Assembly (NCBI RefSeq): GCF_963678635.1
Contig: NC_087069.1
Location: 26,710,303-26,774,302 of the forward strand
DNA from: Symsagittifera roscoffensis
Taxonomy: Eukaryota; Xenacoelomorpha; Acoela; Convolutidae
Length of the DNA stretch: 64,000 bases
Reading direction: 5' to 3'
Every line of letters begins with the position of its first letter. The stretch's first letter is position 1. Shown in pieces: positions 18,907-30,546 of the stretch. Below the pieces are notes generated by a model that ran no database searches, was not told the DNA's origin, and worked only from the letters and a program-made list of their open reading frames with translations. Both the position numbers and the translations under genes were made by a program.

Positions 18907-19194
18907 TCACAAATAATGACTGGACTGCACCAATTTGACCAAACTCGCGTCAAAATTACTAACATTTGACAGCCGTTTTTCGTTGTTTCTAGCAAATTGA
19001 AGGGATCCGCACTCCGTAGCTCCTGTTTTATTGTCTCCATTGTCTATTTTGTGCCGTAACTTAACCCTATGAGCCTGGTAAATCCGACCACCGTGTCTCA
19101 CTACAATCAATTTCCTGCTTCGACCAAAAACACTAGCTATGAACCTGGAATTTTTCATAAACTCTTTCATCTTTACCGGTTTCATCTTCCCCAT
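18907..19194 (-). CDS. Hypothetical 95-residue basic protein, copy 2
   Basis: Same length and frame as 16390-16677 with about eight amino-acid differences, mostly in the middle third. The frame is open in both copies although the neighbouring SGNH ORF is broken in one, which hints at coding status. Function unknown. Confidence 0.4.
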   Translation of the reverse strand: MGKMKPVKMKEFMKNSRFIASVFGRSRKLIVVRHGGRIYQAHRVKLRHKIDNGDNKTGATECGSLQFARNNEKRLSNVSNFDASLVKLVQSSHYL

Positions 19195-19410
19195 CTCTTG
19201 GTTTTTCTGGTCTTTGTGGTTTATTTTCCCGTATGTCTTCTAGCATAATTTCTGAGTTGACATTTTCTTAAACCGTGACTGCCAATAGGAATTGCTCTAA
19301 ACAAACTTTCAATTGCCACGGTGGGTCCAAATTCGCTGTAGCCCAAAAAACAAATATTCCCCTATCAGTGCGTTTGTTCTTAGCTGAGAATCACGCTGGC
19401 TGCGCCATGT

Positions 19411-19934
19411 GATATTCTACAAGGTAACTTGCTGGAAAACTAAATCATAAATCAAAAGATTTTGTTTTGTTCTTGAATAAATAGGTTTCTCATTTGTTAG
19501 AACTGCTAAGATCGGCTTTGGTTAAGTTACACTGAAGTCCAAGTTACTCTGTGAACCTGAGATTACAATCTTCCAGGCAACAAACACAGAAAAGTGTCAA
19601 ACCAACTCTGTCCGACTACTGCTTTTTAAAGTCGCTGTCAAAAACAGCGAGTCCTGCTGATTCGTCCGTTAACGGTTTACACGCTTTTGCAAATTCTGAA
19701 TTTCTTATCCAGCTTGTTCTCGCGTTTCCAAAATTTTCTGTCAGAATGGTTACACGCCTCCCACGCCCTAGAAAACCACAACGACTCGTTCCACGTTTGA
19801 AACCGCCGCGTCCACGATGCTGGGATGCTATAAATGTGGAACTTTATGAATATTCAACCCCTTCCTTGGAAACTGCGAATGCGTACTCTTCTTTAACGGC
19901 ACCATATGATTGTAAACTTGAAAATAATGGATAT
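19411..19934. other. Mostly unrecognised stretch before the plus-strand element
   Basis: A plus-strand frame from 19551 is open to 19982 but has only a GTG start. It is rich in P and R (a PRPRKP run) and its last residues join the RT homology. The earlier part matches nothing in the minus-strand copies, so it may be an unrelated insertion or a divergent N-terminus. Confidence 0.3.
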
Positions 19935-20820
19935 ATTCTCCTCCAATTCAAAGAATTACCGAACCAGCAGCTGTTGTCATAGTAGAAATAACACCAATTT
20001 CTAACGTCGCAATGAAAGCAGCAATGATTCTCCCACATCTGCTGCTCCCCAAAAACTAAATCAGAAACAAGCGGATCAAATTCCAAAGCACTGAACCGCC
20101 GCATAATTTGATGGAAGTAAGGTCTATTAGACAAACATTTCACTGAAGCGAAAGCTCTCCAAATTAGACAACCAAAACAGAAGAAGTCCGAAGTAAACGA
20201 GGAACTTAAGCAATTCGATAAACGAATGAGTACAGGCAAGTATGTGCCGTCATTGGCTGCCTTTCAGACAAGAAAGCAAAAGGAGTAATTCCCCTATACG
20301 AAGTCATTGAAGGAAAAACAGTCCTTACTATCCTCAAAGAAAAACACCCCCAAGCCAAAACAGCAAACACTAACTATATAACTGAAGTACGTGAAGATAC
20401 AATGCCATACCACCCCTCTATATTCGAACAAATAAACTCTAAGACAATTCGAAAATCAACCATGAAAACGCACAGGTCCCTCAGGTCTAGATGCGTGCGA
20501 ATGGAGAAGGACACAAACTCACTTCAACTAGACATCCATTCAGCTTTGCGAATCAATTGCGAAACTACCCTATACAAAGCAAGTAAAATTCTCCCCCATG
20601 AAAACCTATCAGCAGACAACTCGTATCGCCTTAAGACTTTGGACAAAAATTTAGGGGTACGGCCAATTGTTATAGGCGAGGTTCTGAGAAAAATCATTGG
20701 CAAAATAATCACCCAATGTTTAAAATCAGGCCTTAAAAATCTGGAAAATTTTTTTAACTCTGCTTCGGCCAGAAGTGTGGAATCGAATATGCTATCCACC
20801 GCTTGAGTAACGAGTTTGAG
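19935..20820 (+). pseudogene. N-terminal RT fingers of element P (plus-strand relative of element M)
   Basis: Homologous to 14400-15250 but on the plus strand: KELPNQQLLS, then after stops QIRQPKQKKSEV, and a long frame 20402-20806 with MPYHPSIFEQIN, NLGVRPIVIGEVLRKIIGK and ITQCLKSGLKNL. A one-base shift near 20745 separates it from motif A. Several stops and indels show decay before duplication. This segment begins the threefold composite repeat at 20542. Confidence 0.7.
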
Positions 20821-20838
20821 AAACCGGAAAGGGACGCC

Positions 20839-22547
20839 ATTTTAATTATTGATGCAGAAAATGCCTTCAACTCGCTCAATAGAGAACTTGCTCTAAAAAA
20901 ATGTAGAAATCCTTTGTCCGGTACTGCATCCTGCGCTGGCCAACTCATACAAACATCCCTCATTTTTATATGTCAATAACACGGTTTTGACATTTACCGA
21001 AGGCACAACGCAAGGTGACCCCCTCACAATGACTATGTACGGAATTGGGATAACCCCACTGATTGAGCTCCTGCAAAAACTAAATGTCACCCAAAAAGGG
21101 TGAGCAGATGACGGAAGCGCTGCAGGCGATCTTAAGAGACTCCGCACAATACTGGACAACTTGGATATGTACGGAAAGGCTTTCGGGTACAGTGTGACGC
21201 CTTGCAAGTGTCAAGTCATAGTAAAGAAAAACAATTTTTCCCTCAACACATTAAAGTTCGCCTGCAGCGCCATGTTAATTATTGATGCAGAAAATGCCTT
21301 CAACTCGCTCAAAAGAGAACTTGCTCTAAAAATGAAGAAATCCTTTGTCCGGTACTGCATCATGCGCTGGCCCCCTCATACAAGCATCTCTCAGTTTTAT
21401 ATGTCAATAAGACGGTTTTGACATTTACCGAAGGCACAACGCAAGGTGACCCCCTCACAATGGCTATGTACGGAATTGCGCTAACCCCACTGATTGAGCT
21501 CCTGCAAAACTAAAGGTCACCCAAAAATGGTGAGCAGATGACGGAAGCGCTGCAGGCGATCTTAAGAGTCTCCGCGCAATACTGGACAACTTGGATATGT
21601 ACGGAAAGGCTTTTGGATACAGTGTGACGCCTTGCAAGTGTCAAGTCAAAGTAAAGAAAAACAATTTTTCCCTCAACAAATTGAAGTTCGCGTGCAGCGC
21701 CATGTTAATTATTGATGCAGAAAATGCCTTCAACTCGCTCAAAAGAGAACTTGCTCTAAAAATGTAGAACTCCTTTGTCCGGCACTGCATCATGCGCTGG
21801 CCAACTCATACAAACATCCCTCAGTTTTATATGTCAATAAGACGGTTTTGACATTTACCGAAGGCACAACGCAAGGTGACCCCCTCACAATGGCTATGTA
21901 CGGAATTGGGATAACCCCACTGATTGAGCTCCTGCAAAACTAAATGTCACCCAAAAATGGTGAGCAGATGACGGAAGCGCTGCAGGCGATCTTAAAAGTC
22001 TCCGCGCAATACTGGACAACCTGGATATGTACGGAAAGGCTTTTGGATACAGTGTGACGCCTTGCAAGTATCAAGTCAAAGTAAAAAAAAACAATTTTTC
22101 CCTCAACAAATTGAAGTTCGCGTGCAGCGCCATGTTAATTATTGATGCAGAAAATGCCTTCAACTCGCTCAATAGAGAACTTGCTCTAAAAATGTAGAAA
22201 TCCTTTGTCCGGCACTGCATCATGCGCTGGCCCCCTCATACAAGCATCCCTCAGTTTTATATGTCAATAAGACGGTTTTGACATTTACCGAAGGCACAAC
22301 GCAAGGTGACCCCCTCGCAATGGCTATGTACGGAATTGGGATAATCCCACTGATTGAGTTCCTGCAAAAACTAAATGTCACCCAAAAATGGTGAGCAGAT
22401 GACGGAAGCGCTGCAGGCGATCTTAAGAGTCTCCGCGCAATACTGAACAACCTGGATATATACGGAAAGGCTTTCGAGTACAGTGTGACGCCTTCCAAGT
22501 GTCAACTCGTAGTAAAGAAAAACAATTTTTCCCTCAAGAAATTAAAG
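20839..22547 (+). repeat. RT-palm tandem array 1 (about 430-bp units, 4 copies)
   Basis: Motif A (IDAENAF) recurs with GCAGAAAATGCC at 20854, 21287, 21717 and 22147, spacing 430-433. Each unit carries RT motifs A, B (TTQGDPL) and C. The unit joins ...SLNxLKFACSAM to LIIDAENAF in frame. Motif C reads W-stop-ADDG because TAC is TGA, and a poly-A run of 5 or 7 rather than 6 shifts the frame after motif A. The units are non-coding derivatives of an RT palm. Confidence 0.85.
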
Positions 22548-23243
22548 TTTAAAGATGGATTACATCTGAGATATGGATGTGAAACAACAAACACCCCACA
22601 TACATACCCATGTGGACAACCGTTCACACTGACCCACTCTCTACACTGTCTCAAAGGTGGATACACTCACCTAAGACATAATGGAGTTCGCGATACCTTT
22701 GCGACACTCCTGGACGAAGTATGCCATGATGTTGAAATAGAGCCGAAACTTCAATCGCTGGAAGCCGAAAGCTTTCACAACTAAACAACCACTACTGAAG
22801 ATGACGCTCGACTTGAAATCAAGGCAAATGGACTCTGGGGAGGCTGATTCAGCCGAACCTTTTTCGATGTAAAATTTTTCAACCCCCATGCTAAATCCTG
22901 CCCCAAAGCTATATCTGTCGCCTACAAATATCATGAGAGTGTCAAAACATTAAAATTCCAACAGAGAATTCTGAATGTGGACTACAGCAGTTGTGTTCCA
23001 CCAACTTTTGCGTGTACCGGAGGAGCAGCACCAGGCTCTACAAAAATCGTCCATGAACTAGCAGAGAAACTAAGCGAAAAACGGAAAGAATCATACTCGG
23101 ACACAAAAAGTTTTATAAGAACAAAAATAAGTTTTGCACTTCTGATGAGTGCAATCCTCTGCCTTAGGGGGTGCAAAAACCCTAAAAATACATCCAACAT
23201 AGACAATTTTTTCTGTGCTATAATCGAGGAGGGTATGTTTTAA
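22547..23243 (+). pseudogene. REL-like tail of element P, copy 1
   Basis: From motif D the frame passes straight into FKDGLHLRYGCETTNTPHTYPCGQPF, so the thumb (about 300 codons in element M) is missing. It then has TLTHSLHCLKGGYTHLRHNGVRDTFATLL, EPKLQSLE, a TAA at HN-stop, DDARLEIKANGLWGG, a TGA, FSRTFFDVKFFNP, and an open frame from 22977 to 23243 with KFQQRILNVDYSSCVP and RTKISFALLMSAIL. The D and DVK pattern suggests a restriction-like nuclease. Both stops are shared by all three tail copies. Confidence 0.7.
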
Positions 23244-23450
23244 TTGAAAATTCTCTTGATGCACTAAAATCGACTTGATTTATTCATAAAATTTTGCCGA
23301 TGTTTTTTCATAGCAATGTACGGCGCTATCTAACCGCTTGGTTTAAAATCGACTTAATTTACCCATAAAATGTTGCCAATGTTTTTTTGTTGACGATTTT
23401 GCAGATTTTGTTTTTTTTTCTAGATCTTCCATAAGATGGGCTCTAAGTAT
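23244..23450 (+). repeat. 3' tail of element P
   Basis: Short AT-rich tail with TCGACTTGATTTATTCATAAAAT and a similar TCGACTTAATTTACCCATAAAAT form, repeated after each REL tail (25762-25930, 31237-31430). Two-fold internal similarity. Probably the element's 3' UTR. Confidence 0.55.
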
Positions 23451-23931
23451 TTTCTCAACGATTTGGTTCATCGATGTGTTGGGTTGGAAATGCATCCCTA
23501 ACTACTTCTAGAAATTGAATTCCTTGCTCTCCTTGTCCTTGATTTAACTGCAATCATCCTAGTTGATTAATGGAAAGTTTGTGTCGCCCAAGATTACAGT
23601 ATAATCCTTCACATCTTTTTCGCATAATTCTTTGATTGAATAGCAAAGGCAATTGTTATTCATTTCTAGTAAATTTGGGCTCCTGTAGACAACTGCCAAG
23701 CGGATAAATTTCAGATGAATAGCAATGCCACATACCATCAATTCTTGTAACTCGTTCGGGTTTTGTCTAATGCAGTAGTCTATGTCTTTATTTACAAAAA
23801 TGAAATTTCCTCGCCCGCAGTCGTTTGAATTCATGTTTATTGACTCAATGTTATGTTTGTTAAAGTTGTATCAAGCTGGATTCCACTCGGTTTTGGATTT
23901 TTTTGGTTTTGCTTCTACGAGAGCTTTGCGA
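23450..23931 (-). pseudogene. CR1-like endonuclease fragment, composite unit 1
   Basis: Minus-strand frame 23559-23834 reads the middle of an AP endonuclease: DIDYCIRQNPNELQELMVCG, LAVVYRSPNLL, YTVILGDTNFPLIN. GDTNFP corresponds to the metal-binding GDxN motif. An internal deletion removes the rest of the endonuclease and the RT beginnings seen in units 2 and 3. Confidence 0.7.
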
Positions 23932-24218
23932 ATCAATTGCGAAACTACCCTATACAAAGCAGATAAAATTCTCCCCCATGAAAACCTATCAGCAGACAAC
24001 TCGTATCGCCTTAAGACTTTGGACAAAAATTTAGGGGTACGGCCAATTGTTGTAGGCGAGGTTCTGAGAAAAATCATTGGCAAAATAATCACCCAATGTT
24101 TAAAATCAGGCCTTAAAAATCTGGAAAAATTTTTTAACTCTGCTTCGGCCAGAAGTGTGGAATCGAATATGCTATCCACCGCTTGAGTAACGAGTTTGAG
24201 AAACAGGAAAGGGACGCC
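23932..24218 (+). pseudogene. RT finger segment of element P, unit 2
   Basis: Copy of 20542-20820: ALRINCETTLYKA, NLGVRPIVVGEVLRKIIGK, ITQCLKSGLKNL, then the same frame break. Open as part of a frame that begins in the adjoining CR1 fragment, a chance fusion. Confidence 0.65.
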
Positions 24219-25066
24219 ATTTTAATTATTGATGCAGAAAATGCCTTCATCTCGCTCAATAGAGAACTTGCTCTAAAAAAATGTAGAAATCCTTTGTCCG
24301 GTACTGCATCCTGCGCTGGCCAACTCATACAAACATCCCTCAGTTTTATATGTCAATAACACGGTTTTGACATTTACCGAAGGCACAACGCAAGGTGACC
24401 CCCTCACAATGGCTATGTACGGAATTGGGATAACCCCACTGATTGAGCTCCTGCAAAACTAAATGTCACCCAAAAATGGTGAGCAGATGACGGAAGCGCT
24501 GCAGGCGATCTTAAAAGTCTCCGCGCAATACTGGACAACCTGGATATGTACGGAAAGGCTTTTGGATACAGTGTGACGCCTTGCAAGTATCAAGTCAAAG
24601 TAAAGAAAAACAATTTTTTCCTCAACAAATTGAAGTTCGCGTGCAGCGCCATGTTAATTATTGATGCAGAAAATGCCTTCAACTCGCTCAATAGAGAACT
24701 TGCTCTAAAAATGTAGAAATCCTTTGTCCGGCACTGCATCATGCGCTGGCCAACTCATACAAACATCCCTCAAATTTATATGTCAATAACGCGGTTTTGA
24801 CCTTTACCGAAGGCACAACGCAAGGTGATCCCCTCGCAATGGCTATGTACGGAATTGGGATAATCCCACTGATTGAGTTCCTGCAAAAACTAAATGTCAC
24901 CCAAAATGGTGAGCAGATGACGGAAGCGCTGCAGGCAATCTTAAGAGTCTCCGCGCAATACTGAACAACCTGGATATGTACGGAAAAGCTTTCGGATACA
25001 GTGTGACGCCTTCCAAGTGTCAACTCATAGTAAAGAAAAACAATTTTTCCCTCAAGAAATTAAAGT
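24219..25066 (+). repeat. RT-palm tandem array 2 (2 units)
   Basis: Motif A copies at 24234 and 24666 (spacing 432). The first has the 7-A and the second the 5-A version of the homopolymer; both have TGA in motif C. Confidence 0.85.
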
Positions 25067-25761
25067 TTAAAGATGGATTACATCTGAGATATGGATGTGA
25101 AACAACAAACACCCCACATACATACCCATGTGGACAACCGTTCACACTGACCCACTCTCTACACTGTCTCAAAGGTGGATACACTCACCTAAGACATAAT
25201 GGAGTTCGCGATACCTTTGCGACACTCCTGGACGAAGTATGCCATGATGTTGAAATAGAGCCGAAACTTCAATCGCTGGAAGGCGAAAGCTTTCACAACT
25301 AAACAACCACTACTGAAGATGACGCTCGACTTGAAATCAAGGCAAATGGACTCTGGGGAGGCTGATTCAGCCGAACCTTTTTCGATGTAAAATTTTTCAA
25401 CCCCCATGCTAAATCCTGCCCCAAAGCTATATCTGTCGCCTACAAATATCATTATAGTGTCAAAACATTAAAATTCCAACAGAGAATTCTGAATGTGAAC
25501 TACAGCAGTTATGTTCCACCAACTTTTGCGTGTACCGGAGGAGCAGCACCAGGCTCTACAAAAATCGTCCATGAACTAGCAGAGAAACTAAGCGAAAAAC
25601 CGAAAGAATCATACTCGGACACAAAAAGTTTTATAAGAACAAAAATAAGTTTTGCACTTCTGATGAGTGCAATCCTCTGCCTCAGGGGGTGCAAAAGCCC
25701 TAAAAATACATCCAACATAGACAATTTTTTCTGTGCTATAATCGAGGAGGGTATGTTTTAA
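25066..25761 (+). pseudogene. REL-like tail of element P, copy 2
   Basis: Nearly identical to 22547-23243, including the thumb deletion, the TAA after ESFHN and the TGA after GLWGG. Frame 25495-25761 continues with YSSYVPPTFACTGG and RTKISFALLMSAILCLRGC. Confidence 0.7.
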
Positions 25762-25929
25762 TTGAAAATTCTCTTGATGCACTAAAATCGACTTGATTTA
25801 TTCATAAAATTTTGCCGATAATTTTTTTCATAGCAATGGTACGGCGCTATCTAACCGCTTGGTTTAAAATCGACTTAATTTACCCATAAAATGTTGCCAT
25901 TGTTTTTTTATTGACGATTTTGCAGATTT

Positions 25930-27246
25930 TGTTGTTAAGCTTACTGGACGATAGTTGTCAACTGACGTCTTCAAGTAGCTTCGTTTTGTCCCAAGAATTG
26001 TTAAAAAGTTTTGTTAGAAATTGAGTCAAAAAATCTCTCAGTTCAAACAGAAGTAGTTTTGGGTGCTTTTCGTCGGGCCCTAGAGATTTCGATGTTTTGA
26101 TTGAGTCTAGTTGCTCTCTCACCAATTGCTCTGTTATGTATAAGTCCTTTATTGGATGGGTGATATCCAATTCTAGAATCTTCGATTCTTCTGGTACTTC
26201 CTGTGTAGTAAGACTAATAAAATGAATTTTTCTGTCTCACATAGCTCCAGAGTTTTTCTGGTTTCAGTTTCATATCTTTAGCAATTCTCTTTCTTTTGCC
26301 TTTTGATCATTTCGTGTAGCTGCCTTAACAGCATTTCTTTTTTCTTTATAGTTGTCAAAGTTTACTGTTGTTCTATTGCAGCAAAATTTGTTCCAGTATT
26401 TTTTTACAGCTCTGAGTGCCTGTCGAGCGGTATTGGTGAACAGTAAGTTGTTTCTACACACTGGATTGAGCTTAGTTATTGGTACAAAGTTTTTCATTAT
26501 TTCAGTCAGGATTTCGCGCAAAACCGTCCAAGACTTTTCAACCTTGTCTTCACTGTGAAAAAACAACAAATTTTCTACTTTATCTCTCATTCGGTTGCAG
26601 TCTCTTTTAGTGAAATTGTATCTAATCATGGTCTTACTAATTGTGCGGTACGTGGGTAACTCCAATTCCATGAGAACATGGTCGCTCTGTCACAGAGGTG
26701 GCTGGAGATTACTGTTTAGGTCGCTTAGACCGGCATCAATTAAAACTATATCTAGTAGTGATGGTTTATCTCCGGCAGTCATGCGAGTTGGTTCATCGAT
26801 GTGTTGGGTTGGAAATGCATCCCTAACTCCTTCTAGAAATTGAATTCCTTGCTCTCCTTGTCCTTGATTTTACTGCAATCATCCTAGTTGATTTATGGAA
26901 AGTTTGTGTCGCCCAAGGTTACAGTATAATCCTTCACATCTTTTTCGCATAATTCTTTGATTGAATAGCAAAGGCAATTGTTATTCATTTCTAGTAAATT
27001 TGGGCTCCTGTAGACAACTGCCAAGCGGATAAATTTCAGATGAATAGCAATGCCACATACCATCAATTCGTGTAACTCGTTCGGGTTTTGTCTAATGCAG
27101 TAGTCTATGTCTTTATTCACAAAATTGAAAATTCCTCGCCCGCAGTCGTTTGAATTCATGTTTTTTGACTCAATGTTATGTTTGTTAAATTTGTATCAAG
27201 CTGGATTTCACTCGGTTTTGGATTTTTTTGGTTTTGCTTCTACGAG
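25930..27246 (-). pseudogene. CR1-like endonuclease and RT beginning, composite unit 2
   Basis: On the minus strand: endonuclease frame 26893-27159 (GDTNFP), a break, then 26270-26671 (MELELPTYRTISK, KFVPITKLNPV..., the linker before the RT) and 25958-26170 (TEQLVREQLDSIKTSKSLGPDEKHPKLLLFEL, the start of the RT fingers). The SLGPDE segment matches the RT 0/1 region of CR1-like elements. The element is cut off at the junction with the element P tail near 25930. Confidence 0.7.
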
Positions 27247-27544
27247 AGCTTTGCGAATCAATTGCGAAACTACCCTATACGAAGCAAGTAAAATTCTCCC
27301 CCATGAAAACCTATCAGCAGACAACTCGTATCGCCTTAAAACTTTGGACAAAAACTTAGGGGTACTTCCAATTGGTACAGGCGAGTTTCTGAGAAAACTC
27401 ATTGGCAAAATAATCACCCAATGTTTAAAATCAGGCCTTAAAAATCTGGGAAAAGGTTTTTAACTCTGCTTCGGCCAGAAGTGTGGAATCGAATATGCTA
27501 TCCACCGCTTGAGTAACGAGTTTGAGAAACCGGAAAGGGACGCC
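27247..27544 (+). pseudogene. RT finger segment of element P, unit 3
   Basis: Copy of 23932-24218 with changes such as VLPIGTGEFLRKLIGK. The frame ends at ...LKNLGKGF. Confidence 0.6.
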
Positions 27545-30500
27545 ATTTTAATTATTGATGCAGAAAATGCCTTCATCTCGCTCAATAGAGAACTTGCTCT
27601 AAAAAAATGTAGAAATCCTTTGTCCGGTACTGCATCCTGCGCTGGCCAACTCATACAAACATCTCTCATTTTTATATGTCAATAACACGGTTTTGACATT
27701 TACCGAAGGCACAACGCAAGGTGACCCCCTCGCAATGGCCATGTACGGAATTGGGATAACCCCACTGATTGAGCTCCTGCAAAAACTAAATGTCACCCAA
27801 AAATGGTGAGCATATGACGGAAGCGCTGCAGGCAATCTTAAGAGTCTCCGCGCAATACTGGACAACCTGGATATGTACGGAAAGGCTTTCGGGTACAGTG
27901 TGACGCCTTGGAAGTGTCAAGTCATAGTAAAGAAAAGCAATTTTTCCCTCAACACATCAAAGTTCGCCTGCAAGGCCATGTTAATTATTGATGCAGAAAA
28001 TGCCTTCAACTCGCTCAATAGAGAACTTGCTCTAAAAATGTAGAAATCCTTTGTCCGGCACTGCATCATGCGCTGACCAACTCCTACAAACATCCCTCAA
28101 GTTTATATGTCAATAACACGGTTTTGACATTTACCGAAGGCACAACGCAAGGTGACCCCCTCGCAATGGCCATGTACGGAATTGGGATAACCCCACTGAT
28201 TGAGCTCCTGCAAAAACTAAAATGTCACCTAAAAATGGTGAGCATATGACGGAAGCGCTGCAGGCGATCTTAAGAGTCTCCGCGCAATACTGGACAACCT
28301 GGATATGTACGGAAAGGCTTTTGGATACAGTGTGACGCCTTGCAAGTGTCAAGTCAAAGTAAAGAAAAACAATTTTTCCCTCAAAAATTAAAGTTCGCGT
28401 GCAGCGCCATGTTAATTATTGATGCAGAAAATGCCTTCAACTCGCTCAATAGAGAACTTGCTCTAAAAATGTAGAAATCCTTTGTCCGGCACTGCATCAT
28501 GCGCTGGCCAACTCCTACAAACATCCCTCAAGTTTATATGTCAATAACACGGTTTTGACATTTACCGCAGGCACAACGCAAGGTGACCCCCTCGCAATGG
28601 CTATGTACGGAATTGGGATAACCCCACTGATTGAGCTCCTGCAAAAACTAAATATCATTCAAAAATGGTGAGCATATGACGGAAGCGCTGCAGGCGATCT
28701 TAAGAGTCTCCGCGCAATACTGGACAACCTGGATATGTACGGAAAGGCTTTCGGGTACAGTGTGACGCCTTGCAAGTGTCAAGTCATAGTAAAGAAAAAC
28801 AATTTTTCCCTCAACACATCAAAGTTCGCCTGCAGCGCCATGTTAATTATTGATGCAGAAAATGCCTTCATCTCGCTCAATAGAGAACTTGCTCTAAAAA
28901 AATGTAGAAATCCTTTGTCCGGTACTGCATCCTGCGCTGGCCAACTCATACAAACATCTCTCATTTTTATATGTCAATAACACGGTTTTGACATTTACCG
29001 AAGGCACAACGCAAGGTGACCCCCTCGCAATGTCTTTATACGGAATTGGGATAACTCCACTGATTGAGCTCCTGCAAAAACTAAAATGTCACCTAAAAAT
29101 GGTGAGCATATGACGGAAGCGCTGCAGGCGATCTTAAGAGTCTCCGCGCAATACTGGACAACCTGGATATGTACGGAAAGGCTTTTGGATACAGTGTGAC
29201 GCCTTGCAAGTGTCAAGTCAAAGTAAAGAAAAACAATTTTTCCCTCAAAAATTAAAGTTCGCGTGCAGCACCATGTTAATTATTGATGCAGAAAATGCCT
29301 TCAACTCGCTCAATAGAGAACTTGCTCTAAAAATGTAGAAATCCTTTGTCCGGCACTGCATCATGCGCTGGCCAACTCCTACAAACATCCCTCAAGTTTA
29401 TATGTCAATAACACGGTTTTGACATTTACCGCAGGCACAACGCAAGGTGACCCCCTCGCAATGGCTATGTACGGAATTGGGATAACCCCACTGATTGAGC
29501 TCCTGCAAAAACTAAATATCATCCAAAAATGGTGAGCATATGACGGAAGCGCTGCAGGCGATCTTAAGAGTCTCCGCGCAATACTGGACAACCTGGATAT
29601 GTACGGAAAGGCTTTCGGGTACAGTGTGACGCCTTGCAAGTGTCAAGTCATAGTAAAGAAAAACAATTTTTCCCTCAACACATCAAAGTTCGCCTGCAGC
29701 GCCATGTTAATTATTGATGCAGAAAATGCCTTCATCTCGCTCAATAGAGAACTTGCTCTAAAAAAATGTAGAAATCCTTTGTCCGGTACTGCATCCTGCG
29801 CTGGCCAACTCATACAAACATCTCTCATTTTTATATGTCAATAACACGGTTTTGACATTTACCGAAGGCACAACGCAAGGTGACCCCCTCGCAATGTCTT
29901 TATTCGGAATTGGGATAACTCCACTGATTGAGCTCCTGCAAAAACTAAATGTCACCCAAAAATGGTGAGCATATGACGGAAGCGCTGCAGGCGATCTTAA
30001 GAGTCTCCGCGCAATACTGGACAACCTGGATATGTACGGAAAGGCTTTTGGATACAGTGTGACGCCTTGCAAATTTCAAGTCAAAGTAAAGAAAAACAAT
30101 TTTTCCCTCAACAAATTTAAGTTCGCGTGCAGCGCCATGTTAATTATTGATGCAGAAAAAGCCTTCAACTCGCTCAATAGAGAACTTGCTCTAAAAATGT
30201 AGAAATCCTTTGTCCGGCACTGCATCATGCGCTGGCCAACTCCTACAAACATCCCTCAAGTTTATATGTCAATAACACGGTTTTGACATTTACCGAAGGC
30301 ACAACGCAAGGTGACCCCCTCGCAATGGCATGTACGGAATTGGGATAATCCCACTGATTGAGTTCCTGCAAAAATTAAATGTCACCCAAAAATGGTGAGC
30401 AGATGACGGAAGCGCTGCAGGCAATCTTAAGAGTCTCCGCGCAATACTGAACAACCTGGATATGTACGGAAAGGCTTTCGGATACAGTGTGACGCCTTCC

Positions 30501-30546
30501 AAAAGTCAACTCATAGTAAGGAAAAACAATTTTTCCCTCAAGAAAT
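27545..30546 (+). repeat. RT-palm tandem array 3 (7 units, with an 864-bp higher-order repeat)
   Basis: Motif A copies at 27560, 27993, 28424, 28855, 29288, 29719 and 30152. The homopolymer after motif A is 7, 5, 5, 7, 5, 7, 5 As. The stretch 28409-29273 is repeated at 29273-30137 (offset 864), so two-unit blocks have been copied together. In most units motif C reads stop-A-Y-D because GCAGATGAC is GCATATGAC. Confidence 0.85.

Larger units (their letters stand above)
16909..19410. repeat. 2.5-kb tandem duplication, copy 2
   Basis: Second copy of 14393-16908. It is 5'-truncated relative to the RT coding direction at 16909, so only fingers, PHD, SGNH and the 95-codon ORF are repeated, not the palm or nuclease. 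Confidence 0.85.
20542..23931. repeat. Composite repeat unit 1
   Basis: Order: RT fingers, RT-palm tandem array (4 units), REL-tail, 3' tail, opposing CR1-like endonuclease piece. The next unit begins at 23932 with AGCTTTGCGAATC. This unit lacks about 870 bases of the CR1 part (compare 31449-32324). Confidence 0.8.
23932..27246. repeat. Composite repeat unit 2
   Basis: Same order as unit 1 with a two-unit RT array and a longer CR1 part. Starts and ends at AGCTTTGCG. The element P sequence of this unit is fused directly to TTTTGCTTCTACGAGAG of the CR1 part at its left edge. Confidence 0.8.

Noticed and set aside
21080-21120. TGA read as tryptophan (alternative genetic code)
   Set aside because: TGA terminates the Penelope GIY-YIG domain at its normal end and the RT units carry other frame breaks.
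23782-24186. 134-codon plus-strand ORF spanning the CR1/element P junction
   Set aside because: The frame is a chance fusion of antisense endonuclease sequence with RT fingers at a duplication junction.
20839-30546. CRISPR or other prokaryotic repeat array
   Set aside because: Units are 430-bp RT-derived tandem copies without spacers, in a eukaryotic context.
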